Part shown: piece after piece, positions 1-11,600 of the stretch
Layout of the letters: each line of letters begins with the position of its first letter
Position numbering within the stretch: the stretch's first letter is position 1
Assembly: GCA_037893245.1 (NCBI GenBank)
Contig: JBAIAA010001113.1
Coordinates: 248,001-312,000 of the forward strand
Source of the DNA: Crossaster papposus
Lineage: Eukaryota > Echinodermata > Asteroidea > Velatida > Solasteridae
Length of the DNA stretch: 64,000 bases
Direction: 5' to 3'
Translations under genes and position numbers: made by a program
Notes under the pieces: generated by a model
Database searches by the model: none
The model's input: the letters and a program-made list of their open reading frames with translations, nothing else
What the model was told of the DNA's origin: nothing

Positions 1-753
1 GACGCTCATCTACAAAACTGTCGGCTCCCTCTGATCAGTCCACCAAACGTGGTGAAAGATGGTGAAAAACCCAGATCAAAGAGCTGACAGTGAATACAAT
101 AAAGTCGCTGATTTGACCAATGAGGTTGCTAGTACTTTTGGAGAAGAGGGGACTGTTTTTGGTATTTTGTGTATGTCCAATGGTGTTAAATGTGATTTTC
201 ACATTTTATAAGACGTTTGGTATGTCGTGTTAGACCTGAGAATATTCAGAACATAAAAAGCACGAACTTTTTAAAGACACATCCATAAACCGTTTTTATG
301 CATGCTTTAGGGTGGGTTTTTGCGGGGCACGCGAACGATTTGCGAAGGATGCGAATGCCAAAAAAATGACAAAGTCAACATTCGTATTTTTAAGTTTCCA
401 AAAGTTTGCCAAACATGCGCGGGGGTTCGGAATCGTCAGCATTTATTGTTCGCGGGAGTCCAGTCTAGTCCATCACATTGTAGATTTCTCCTTAATTATA
501 ATATTTGAATCATTTCTTTGTATGCCTATTAAATGTGAATAAATTGTACACAACTTGAGGAAGAATATTATTAGAAAGTTGTCCGTTTCCATTGATTTCT
601 TGGAAGTCGCATTCTTGCAGCCTATTTTTTGCTTCCTCTGATCAGTCCGCAAAATGTCTAAGTTGAGAGTTCGTTTTTATTCCTCAAAATGACGAATTTT
701 ATGTTAACGAATATACATGATGTACATCGATCGTACAAGGTCCATAAATTAAA
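1..753. other. No gene seen
   Basis: AT-rich sequence with two short overlapping open frames (312-542) without recognisable content. The missing TPCN1 3' exons were looked for here and not found. Confidence 0.6.
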
Positions 754-908
754 CGAGGGGGCGAGTCGGTCAGGGGGCGAGTCGGTCAAGAGGCGAGTCG
801 GCCAGGGGGCGAGTCGGTCAGGGGGCGAGTTAGTAAGGGGCGAGTCGGTCAGGGGGCGAGTTGGTAAGGGGCGAGTAGGTAAGGGGCGAGTCGGTCAGGG
901 GGCGAGTT
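754..908. repeat. G-rich minisatellite, unit about 16 bp
   Basis: About nine to ten copies of GCGAGTCGGTCAGGGG with variants. The open frame through it is a by-product. Confidence 0.9.
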
Positions 909-1010
909 GACCTCAACAACAACACAATATCTAGTGTGTGTGGACACGATAAGAAGAAGAACAACAACATATCAAAACTTTGAAAAAGTAGAATACTTGC
1001 GAGAACCTGA

Positions 1011-1275
1011 TTTGCATATTTAATTACCGTGTTAATTAGACCACTAATGGACTTTAATCAAAAAACTAACTACGCAAAATTGCGTAATTTAAAAGGTTTT
1101 CGATCATCTGATCTCACCCAAAAATGGGAATATGTAGAGGACTTTGGCTTTTCAAATTACGCAAAATCTTAAAATCGACCACTCCTTCATATTTTGACTT
1201 TGGATGGTCATAATCCAAATCACATTGTGCGACTTTACTCTCATTTTGTGGCGACAGGTCACATACATGTATGTA
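1011..1275. mobile_element. R1 partial copy
   Basis: Reverse of 12703-12941, from TTTGCATATTTAATTACCGT to GTGGCGACAGGTCACATA. Confidence 0.82.
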
Positions 1276-1283
1276 CTAGCAGG

Positions 1284-1308
1284 GTGCCGCGCTTCGCGTG
1301 GCACCCGC
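1284..1308. repeat. Short GC hairpin
   Basis: GGGTGCCGCG and CGTGGCACCC flank CTTCG. Probably the edge of a repeat. Confidence 0.6.
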
Positions 1309-2063
1309 TAGCTGGGTGGAATCGTAACTTATAGATAAACCTTGTTGACGTCCTGAAAACATAATGGGATTGTATGACAAACAGACCGCGAAACTTATGG
1401 AGTCGAATACCAGCTACATGTATAGATGCGTTTATAAACTTGCTTGTTTATCAATCCATGATGCTTTTCAAATGTGTGGAAAAGGTTTGTTTCATGTTTC
1501 AAAAAGTTGTACATAAATGAGAAAGTTTTCAATTGAAAGTAACTTGCTCAAATAAAAACCTTGCTATTTTTTTTAAATATCATTGGCCACTGCATACAGT
1601 GCAAAGTCATGCCGACAGACAGCCTCTGGGAGACCTTTCCATTTATTAGGGTGTCTTAATTCAACCATTACATAATTTATACACATACATTTATTTCTAA
1701 CCATTGAGGAGTGAACTAAAAAGAAATAAAAAGAGATGCATAAATATTACGAGTAACCATGACCACTTTCCAGATTTTTGTACTGAAATTGTAATACTAA
1801 ACATGATTGAACTAGATTAAAAGGATAATTACAATTTTATAGAAATTTTTGAGCATATTTATATGACCTTTATGCCCTTTGTCGTTGAATCCTTTAGGTA
1901 TAAAATCGAATAGACTTTTGGAAAACGCAGGGCGGGTTTATCTGTTAAGAAAGTGATGTGTTTATTAGGACGGTCCTTTTTATTTTGTGTGGTTCTCATT
2001 TCCAATCAAACCTATTGTTGGGCTCTCGATCAAAGAAAACAAACCAAAACCTTGTTTTATTAC

Positions 2064-2466
2064 CGCCGACCCTCTCTAGAACCCCCTTCGCCAAAGCAAT
2101 TAGCAAATACACAAAAAATGAAGGGTAAATTTATACAATATGGCTCTGTGTTACATGTATATGATATAGCTATTGAAAGTGATTTGTTTATACACAAAAT
2201 ATAGCGTACATGTATAACAATCGGTGAAATCCCAGTAGAGGAGAGGATGCATTGTGTTGTCTTGAATCGCCGACCCTCTCTGGAACCCCCTTCGCCAAAG
2301 CAATTAAAAAATAAACAAAAAATGAATAGTAAATTTATACAATACGACTCTGTGTTATATGATAGCTATTGAAAGTGATTTGTTTATACACAAAATATAG
2401 CGTACATGTATAACAATCAGTGAAATCCCAGTAGATATGAGAGGAGGCATTGTGTTGTCTTGAATC
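2064..2466. repeat. Tandem duplication, unit about 204 bp, two copies
   Basis: 2064-2267 and 2268-2466 align over their length, both beginning CGCCGACCCTCTCT and ending TTGTGTTGTCTTGAATC, with a few substitutions and short indels. Confidence 0.9.
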
Positions 2467-2637
2467 AATATATGTACGTTAAATAGTATGTACCTTACTG
2501 GTATGACATGACTGCCACTACAGCCAGTATATTCGTGAGCTGCATTGTGCAGAAGTCAACTGCATCTTGGTAAAGATTTTGTTTATGCAGTGATACAATT
2601 TATGATAAACACACTGCATTTAACAAAATTTGAGATA

Positions 2638-3028
2638 ATATGTAACCTGGCACCATGAAATGAGCGGAAGGTCGCACATGACCCAAACAAGTTATTGGCC
2701 GAAACGTTTTTACAAACCAAAAAACCTTCTTTATCATATCCCAAATTTGTATAGCTCAATTTATCTCTAAAGTGTGTTTTTTGGTGGCTGAATTGCACTG
2801 AGTGAAGGTATAGTTGGCACGGTTCACGGACTTTGAACTCCGTTTTCTCAAAACAAGGGAACCTGACTTCAGCAATTTCAAAAGAGTATAGCGGCGGCTA
2901 GAAATAAGCTACAGCAACACACATTACATCATTTGAAAGCTTAGGACTTCTTCTTTCAAGAAATGTATTAATGTCAATTTTGTTATGTTGCGACTTTCCA
3001 CACATTTCGTGGTGCCAGGTCACATATA
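2638..3028. mobile_element. Inverted-repeat element R1, copy 1
   Basis: TATGTAACCTGGCACCATGA at the left and CGTGGTGCCAGGTCACATAT at the right form inverted ends. GGTCGCAC and GTTGCGACTTT are paired just inside. Confidence 0.8.
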
Positions 3029-3334
3029 TATATGCACTTCTCATTTTATTCATCCATTTAATCAGGTGGAACTGCTTTTTTTCATGTAAAATATTTTGTT
3101 TGACCGACCAGCCCAACTGCAAAGGCAAACATCATAAGAACCATATAAATATAAATAGATGCCCTTACAGACAACATTGCAGACGCCCACAATCGGAATA
3201 TTGTTTGCGTTTAAACAAAATAATGAACATTCATTAACCAAATTAAATTTTAAGCGTCGGTTATGCATCCTGAGTAATTGTGTACTTTGTAAGCAAGTAT
3301 AATATTCTTCCAGTAAAGTTTAGACTTTTATTAG

Positions 3335-3450
3335 GACCGCAGTCGATGTGCTTCAGTATATAGACCATGTGCCTTCTGTTTTATTTAAATGTGCTCGTCG
3401 GTATGTGCACGTATCGTGTTTTACATAAATTTGGTTAAGAGGCGACATCA
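3335..3450. repeat. Dispersed repeat shared with 6800-7085
   Basis: GACCGCAGTCGATGTGCTTC and GTTTTACATAAATTTGGTTA recur in reverse at 6960-7083. A partial copy is at 6800-6925. Confidence 0.8.
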
Positions 3451-4400
3451 TAGCTTTTATTTAACAGAAGAAAATAATGTTGGTTTCGTTAGGTGTTTGA
3501 AAACCACAAGAAACAGGTAATTTAGGTGGCATTAACAGGATCAATTCAGCCTGCCTTGTGGAATTATAATGTTTCTAGAAAGTGTTCCATTACAATTACT
3601 CTCGTGTGTTATTGTACAGAGCTAACAAATCCTCCAGAAGTGTAAATGCAAATCTCATGTCAAATCAGCAGCATTATGTGACCTGCTCTGTGACCTGCTC
3701 CTGCATTGTCAAAAACAGAGTTACATGTATGTATACCATTAGAAAGAGTGCACTATCCTCTTTAATTTGATATATGATGGAGGTCTGTAGCATGTTGCAT
3801 TCTTCTGATACGCCGATTTTAATGTTGACGATTTTGCGAAATCTAAAAACCCCATTCATGAGAAATCATGCATTAAAACAATTATTTCCCTTTAGGAGAT
3901 GAATGCAATAGAATACAAAACCGGTTTTTCTCACTAATTCTGATTTAATTTAGCAAGTTTTAATGTAGAAATTGAAAATATAGATCCTAACCAAGGTGAA
4001 AATTATGAAATAGGAATATCAAATTTTCGTACGAAAACCCCCCTCTCCGCGTTCAACCACTCAAATCTCGTAAGCGCACTGTGCGACATCTGACTCATTT
4101 TCACAGAGCGGGTCACATATGCAGTTGTAGCCGGAAAGGAGCTGCTGATTCTTCTTGGTCTTTCAAACTCTTGTTTTAGGAACTGGTCGGAGCAGGTATA
4201 GGGTGCTGTTAACTTTAAGGTGTCATCGGAAGTCCTGTGTGGAGAGAAGTAAAAACAATAAAACAGTGGTTTAAGCTCCCAATAGACTGAACGAAACCGT
4301 GAACAAATAAGCACAACTTAATCACAAAGAATAAACACTTCAAGGCTACCCGGTCCATGGAGTATGATTGCAGTATTGTCTTGCAATTAGACTGTAATTG
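3451..4400. other. No gene seen (TPCN1 intron)
   Basis: A minus-strand frame of 103 residues (4003-4314) follows an acceptor-like CTCTCCACACAG. Its phase-0 reading hits a stop at once, so it does not continue TPCN1. Its left part resembles an R1 terminus (CAGAGCGGGTCACATATG). Confidence 0.5.
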
Positions 4401-4595
4401 TACTTAAATTACTCAACAACTAGGGTTAGGTGTGGGTTAGGGTTAGTGTTTGGGTTAGGGTATAATATAGGGTCGAAATTTCAACCCAGGAAAATAATTG
4501 TGGTTAAAATGGGAGCATTTTGAAAAAGGTGCTCGACTTTTTAACCATTTTGTGCACGAGAACAAAGCCATGTCTCCACAGTGATACAAAAATGC
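4401..4595. repeat. Dispersed repeat with telomere-like core, copy 1
   Basis: TACTTAAATTACTCAACAAC, then GGGTTAGG motifs, then GTGGTTAAAATGGGAGCATT. Matches 18784-18990. Confidence 0.85.
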
Positions 4596-4770
4596 GAACC
4601 AGTGTATTGATCAGTGTGTGGTCCAAGCATAGACCTGGAGGATTTGTTTTATTTTTGTTTTCCCTTCAGGTCTATGGTCCAGGCAAACATGAACGATACA
4701 TGTATTAAATTTCGCATGGAGGAATATACAGTTACGTTTTCAAAAACAACACATTACAATCAAAAGTTAA

Positions 4771-5019
4771 CTCACCAGCAGGAAAAACAGATTTTGCAAG
4801 CAGTTTTCTGATGATTATTACCTCCATGGCACACCTCTAACTGAGGAATCATGCATCTTTAGCATTGCAAGCACGTTGATATCCATAGAGGAAGGAACAC
4901 AAACAGTTGTTCAAAAGGGCACAGTTCCTGCACATTCAATGCGGATCCGCTTAACTTGGCTCAATAAAACCACAAACACGACCTTCGAGAACATGCCGGT
5001 AATCCGAGCTCGTCCGTGA
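4771..5019 (+). pseudogene. Unrecognised coding-like fragment, opposite strand of TPCN1 intron 19
   Basis: A plus frame of about 82 residues ends in TGA at 5017 and reads like real protein: FSDDYYLHGTPLTEESCIFS then IASTLISIEEGTQTVVQKGT and further to NKTTNTTFENMPVIRARP. Just upstream, after an acceptor-like TTGTTTTCCCTTCAG at 4666, another frame reads QANMNDTCIKFRMEEYTVTF and runs into a stop at 4811, where this frame is already open. One frameshift would connect them. I know no matching family. It could be a gene relic, part of an unseen gene, or chance. Confidence 0.3.
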
Positions 5020-5575
5020 ACTGAAAATAATAGACGACTGGTACGATCCTGTTGTCTACAAGTCCCGCTAATTATCCTTTACGAAGCGGAAATAAAACCC
5101 ATTCTGTACGCCGCTAAAGGAAGGATGAAACCATATAGCGCTATAGCGGTCTGGAAAACAAAATTCCTCGGATGATTCGAAGCGCCATAGCGGTCTACAA
5201 AAATCAAATCAAAAGTTGCCAGCGCAGTAAGACATAAAATAGACAGGCTCCAATCCTTACTTTCCCTCGCCAACGCGAACCGGCGAGGCACACGGGACAA
5301 CGTGCAATGCCCACGGGACACCATGCAACAGACGGGTTCCCACGTTCGCTACCTCATGCCGAACCGCGCCGGGCAAACAGGACACCAAACACAAAATGGC
5401 GCAGCACACGTCCCGGCAAAATAGACGGGCTCCCTCCCACCCTCCACGCGAAAACAAGATTGCGTCGACCATGTCTCATCTTCAGGATTAATAGTAAAGA
5501 TATAACTCAATTTCTTGCAACAAAATACCCATGTTTGTGGAGCGTCACAGATGCTATGTCTAGATTTCCGCTTAC

Positions 5576-5622
5576 CATAATCACATGCCAGTTGTTCACA
5601 ACAGTTAGCTCAAATAGCGTCA
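5576..5622 (-). CDS. TPCN1: TPCN1 exon 19 (pore II), last exon found
   Basis: 47 bp encoding [16 protein letters not shown], the second pore helix and the VNN filter, near-identical to vertebrate TPC1. Acceptor GTTATTCCAG, donor ATG|GTAAGC. A donor means coding sequence must continue further left. Confidence 0.94.
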
Positions 5623-8600
5623 CTGGAATAACAAACACAAATTAAAAAATAAGAATAGTGAAGCACTTCTCTGATACACGAATTGACCAATAGAGTACCA
5701 TCCAGAATTGTTATGTATTAACCAGTTCGCCCCGGAATTATTTTAACATCACCGAGCCGACGCGCGGGATTATTTTTAACGAAACGCGATCCGAGGCGGG
5801 TTTAGGCCGATAGTACTGGGAAGCACCAACGCATTTCCAGCCTTGCTCGCTGCTGACAGACATTTTCGGCCTTGCTCGTGGCATGTTTATGCGTCATCTG
5901 TTTTGAATCTGGGGAAAACCTTGCATTTATATACAACATCCGGCACGAACTGGTTAAACAAGTAGGTTTAAACTGGCTAGGGGCCTTGGCATGGATAATG
6001 ACCGTCACTTCTAGTTCAGGCCCAAGCACAGGCTCCTTTTAATAATTATATACATTTAACACTGTGAGGCCCAAAGACGTAAAAAAACTTTTGTCGGAAC
6101 AAAAAAAGGGAAAAGTAAAGAATAGGCGCCATTGGCGTGAACAAAAGACTTATTGTACTTTTCACGTTTTTCCAACAAAAGGTTTTCACGTTTCAGGCCT
6201 CACATTGTGAAGTACTCCAAAAAGTCTTGAACCAGCTTCCACTCTATGCATTCCTTCACTAACGACCCTGGCCGTGAGGAATACGTAAATGAGACTGACT
6301 ATCTATTCGAAATGAATATTTATATACTGAAATTAACCAGTTCGCGCCAGATGACGTATATAAACGCAAAGTTTTTCCCAGATTCAAAAAGGATGACGCA
6401 TAAACATGCCATGAGCAAGGCCTGGAAATGTCTGTCAGCAGCAAGCAAGGCCGGAAATGCGTAGGTGTGCTTCCAGGCACTATCGGCCTGAACCCGCTTC
6501 GGATCGAGTTTCGTTAACAATAAAATCGGTGATGTTAAAATAATCCCGGCGCGAACTGGTTAAACAGTGTGTGTAATTCAAGTTTTAAACGTTCGATTGT
6601 TATCACGTCACATTAGCAATACCAATCCAAGCACTTTATTACCATTATCAAGGCTAGGGCACTTGGTGCCCCCGATAATGACAACATGGATTAGGTCCGG
6701 GCAGACAATACATTTATTATATGTTTAAAAAAGAGATAGAAAAGGCATGCATATTATACAATAGAGTCAAGGCCCGAAATGAAAAAAAAAAACAATTATA
6801 GACTATGTGCCCTCTGACGTCACGTGTTTACATCTGTATTCAAATTTTTTACAAGATTCAAATGTGCCTGGCAATATGCGCACACATCGTGTTTTGCATA
6901 AAATTTGGTTGAGGAGTGACGCCACAGGTCAGACCACCTTTGAATTATGTGACCTCTGATGTCACCTCTTAACCAAATTTATGTAAAACACGATGCGTGC
7001 ACATACCGACTAGCACATTTAATGATATAGATGTAAACAGAAGGTACATGGTCTATATACTGAAGCACATCGACTGCGGTCCTAATTTATTTCCCAAATA
7101 GTGGGACATTTTAAATACACAATTCCAGGGGTTAAGAACGTACAATGCATGATGAGAAGGAACATAGTGCAGCACGCATGGTAACAAGGTTGGACCTGCG
7201 AACATGCAATGAAGTACATACGTGACCTGCTCCAACGAAACCCTAACAAAGTTGACAATTTTATTGTTTTAGACTTTTCTATTTTCAAATTCTCTAGGTT
7301 CTCAGCTTCAAAATGATGTATCATTTACAGATGTACATGTACCCCTACCCTATCTCCCCTAGGGGAAGAATTTAGTGATAAAACCCTGACAACCTAATTA
7401 CGAGATAAACAGCTTTGAAGTTCAGAAAAACGTATTATTTCTACACACAATTGTTTCACAAAATCAACAAAAATCACACTTCTGGGTGACGGATTATGTT
7501 CAAGTTTAGGGAGATTGAAGATTAATAGTTTGTGATTCAGAAAAACCCAAAACCTCAAAATGGTTAAATCAACCCTGAAATGACATAGTACATTGTAATA
7601 TAACACATTGTGCGACTTTGGAACAGGTCACATTTGTCTTCTCTCACATGTATGTCTAGTTGCCCTCCGATATTAAAATCAAATAAAAAAATTGCCAACT
7701 CAACCCTAGCCAAGGTCTGGGGTGGTCTTTCCATAGCATGATTAATAATAATAATTACATCCTTGCGAAGGACGCGGCTAGGACGTAGTCGAGCCGCTGA
7801 CACGCATATATCGACTCATATACGACTACGGAGCACAGCCTGAGATCGAAAGTGTTTGATTTTTCCAGAGGGAGGAAACCGGAAGACCCGGAGAAAAACC
7901 CTCGTGGCACATGAGAGAACCAACGCACGACTCTACTCACATATCTTGGTGCCCCCGATAATGACGACATGGATTAGTTCTGGGCAGAAAATACATTTCT
8001 TTTATGTTCAAAACCCTGGAATTGTGTATTTAAAATGACCCACTATTTGAGAAAAAAATTAAGACCACAGTCGATTCGTGTAACATGCGAAGCAGTGCTT
8101 CAGTATATCATTTTTGTTGTCCATTTCGGGCCTCGACTCACTTGTATAATATGCATGCCTACTCACATCGAACCCGGACCTCATTGGAGTAAGGCGAGTG
8201 CTTTACGCACAAGCCACCCATGCCACCCATGAAGTATGAGCTCACATTTCTCAGCTATGTGACTACGCCAATTTACCAAGATTATTACAGCTCAATTGTG
8301 TGTACACAAAAACAGTGTGACTTTTAACATGCTTTGGGGAAAACAAGTACAGGTATGTTTTACTCACGAGTAGGTTCTACTCACCGTAACTGAAAAGAAT
8401 GTTCCTAAAATTGTTCAGATAGAAGAAAAAGTTGCCGTCCTCGCTAAAGAACGACTCGTAGGTTGTATTCCTGTTGAAAAAACAACAACTTGAACTTAAT
8501 ATGTAAAGCTCAAAGGTCAAGAGATTCTTGTTTTCCTCCCAGTTTGAAATCCTGCAAGAATTCTGAACACAAAACTAAAAGTAATAGAAATTTAGAAACC

Positions 8601-11600
8601 CCCCTCCCCCTCCCCCTTTATCACACCTGACACACAGCCTCCCTATTACATGTATATCCAGAACCTGTTGTGAGGCAATTTCTGTAATTCTACATATCAC
8701 TAAACAGTTTTGCTATTTAATGCTATGCATGTTTAACCAGTTCGCGACGGATGACGTATATAAACGCAAAGTTTTCTCCAGATTTAACGGATGATGCATA
8801 AACACGCCACGAGCAAGGCCGTAAATGTCTGTTAGCAGCGAGCAAGGCCGGAAATGCGTGGGTGTGCTGCCTGGCACTATCAGCCTAAACCCACTTCAGA
8901 TCGAGTTTCGCCCCTCGGCTCGGTGATGTTAAAATAATCCTGACGCGAACTGGTTAAGTATAATGCACAGAATAGAACCTATACAAGCTTAAAAGGCAAG
9001 ATACACCATTGGTAACTGTTTGAATTATCATGAATGGGTGATTTGGGAGGTTGTATTTCATAGTAAATATCGTTTAACTGACCTGTCCGAAGTTTTACAA
9101 TTATGGATGCTGAGAAAAGCAAGAAAATTGACCTATGTTTTTAACTGGCGTCAGGCAGTGGTTCTCATGTTGTTCTTATTTTTTCGCAATCGCCGTCTGT
9201 CGATCGTGATTTTTTGGTATATAAAATTCAATTTTTCGGAACAATTACAAGTTATCTAGCGCAATAATTTTGCTGAATGCCTACAATCATTTCTTACTTT
9301 TAAAAAAAGTTAGATATTTTCTAATATTTTGGTAGTAAATTTTGTTTATACCTGCAAATGGTGTATCCTACCTTTAAGTTTAGTTACATTTGTACTCTTA
9401 CTTGAAATACAAGTGAATCAGTAGCTATAAACAATTTAATATGGTGTGCCCTAGTGTGACATTTGTTACGTCGGAACATATTTGTCAAGATATCCCTCTA
9501 CAATAACCTTATTAATACGTATACAATTCCATTTTGTGGTCAGTTAATACTAAATTTAGAGTACTAAATTTGTCATAAAATGTCAAATTGTTTGAGTGGT
9601 GCCCAATGCTGTCCAACATCCAAGACAAATATCAGGAATAATTATTCAAAAAATGTAGTTGATAGATGGCAGAAATGTAGCAAAAACGTCACACTTTGTG
9701 TCCTAACTTCATGAAATGACCCATGTGCAATCTGGTCCCATATCACACAGAAATTATTTTTTTGAACTGAACTATTCAGAGTGTTATTCACCGGATATTA
9801 TCATACATCTGGGGGGGGGGCAATTTTATGGAGCTGCTAAGCACAAGAATTTGCTATTAGCACAACAAATATCTTGCTCAGTAATATACAAACACAGCAT
9901 TGTTTGAGAAGAAGTAGTGGGAATTACTGGTCTCAAGGTGTAGGTCAGCTCGACTACCTCAGGAGGTAGTCGAGCTGACATACACCGAGGAACAAGGAAT
10001 TCCCACTATTTTCCAGAAAAAAACATGCTGTATTTGTTTTACTACACCTCATACATATTCACTGACTTTTCGATAACGGCCTTTGTAGATTTTGCATCTT
10101 TATGTAACACAAGATATTCAAGTTCTTCATCAGACTAGTAACGTTTCTGAGACTGGTTCCGTAAACATTACAAGCCACAGACTACATGTCTACGAGGTGG
10201 GTTCCAGAGGAAATTTGCGGTGCAACCAGAAAAACTACCGCACGGCAGCGAGCCGGATACTCACCGGGATGACGTCACATGGCAGCGTATTATTTTTACT
10301 TCCCGGACGCAGGGCAGAATCGGCCAATGATGTGCACCAATTTGCTCATGAATATTTATGAGGTGTAGTAATAACAGGTTACCAGCCAAAACTCCACATA
10401 CTTTCATGCTGAGCAAAAAACAGCTGAATACCAGTCTCAAACAATTATATATTCATCACCTAAAGATTTACTCTGTAATCCTTGGAAGAATGTTCATGCT
10501 AATCAATTTGGTTGTGCTTAGAAAGAATCTCCATGAAATTGGTCTCTACACATAGTATTCTGAACATTTCAATACTTAAACGTTCTGTCTTACTTGCAGC
10601 AGTTTTTCAGGATAACATCCGAGAACAGTTCCATTCCGATGATGGCGTAGAAGTAGTACATGACGATAATGACAATACCCACACTGAAAGAAAACAAATC
10701 AGTGGTTGATACATGTATAACACCCTTCTAATTAGCTTAAGATTTCCTTAATTTTTCAAGTCAAACTTAACAAATATGCTTCATTAAGTACAGTGTCAAG
10801 GACGGCTTCACGCGACTGCCGAGCCGATTTGACGTGAACAAACATTCCCTGCGGAAGTTTCCCGGAGTTGAAATGTGTTCAACTTTTGCGAATTTGCAAC
10901 GCAGCGTCACAAATTACGGGTTCGCTTCTGCATGCACCGAGTATGAACCAGGCTTCAGTCAGAATACCAAAATGTGACTTGCAAAATAGTAATATTACGT
11001 ATGCTGTGTTTGTTTGCACTTTAAACAGACATTCCATTAACAAGTTATGGCTGTTTAAAGTTCACATTTATCAACATGTCGCAAAAGCAATAGACTCACC
11101 TTAACATTCTACCAAGCAGCACATAGAAGGTTCCAAAGACATCTCGATACCTCTTCTTGATTTTAAACAATCTAAAGAAAAAAACAAAAACCATACTACT
11201 AAAAATACATTCCCAGTACACAGAGTTTACCAAAAAATTTAAATGTCACACCAAGGGCCAATTTCATAGAGCTGTTAAGCACAACAAATTTGGTTAGCAC
11301 CAAAAAGTCAGGGGAAAACTTTGCGTGTATATACGTCCTCCGTCGTGAACTGTTAAGAAATGGTCAATACCTTGCTTACCTTAGCAGCCGTATGGGTCTC
11401 AAGATGACAAAATAGTACGCCGAGCTGACAGCTTCAATGGTCATCCCCAGCAAGGCTATCACAGTCACTGCAAAATCAAATCTACCCCCAAAACATGACA
11501 AAAAGTAAATGAATAAATACACGAAACAACCCATGACTTTGCCAGACAGAGCACGTTAGACAATAGAAAATTAAAATAAAAAGTGCAAGCTTGCAGTTTA

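Noticed and set aside
4003-4314. Minus-strand frame after a good acceptor as the next TPCN1 exon
   Set aside because: The phase required by exon 19 runs into a stop, and no S6 helix is encoded.
4401-4480. Interstitial telomere sequence
   Set aside because: The GGGTTAGG motifs are irregular and lie inside a dispersed repeat that recurs at 18784.
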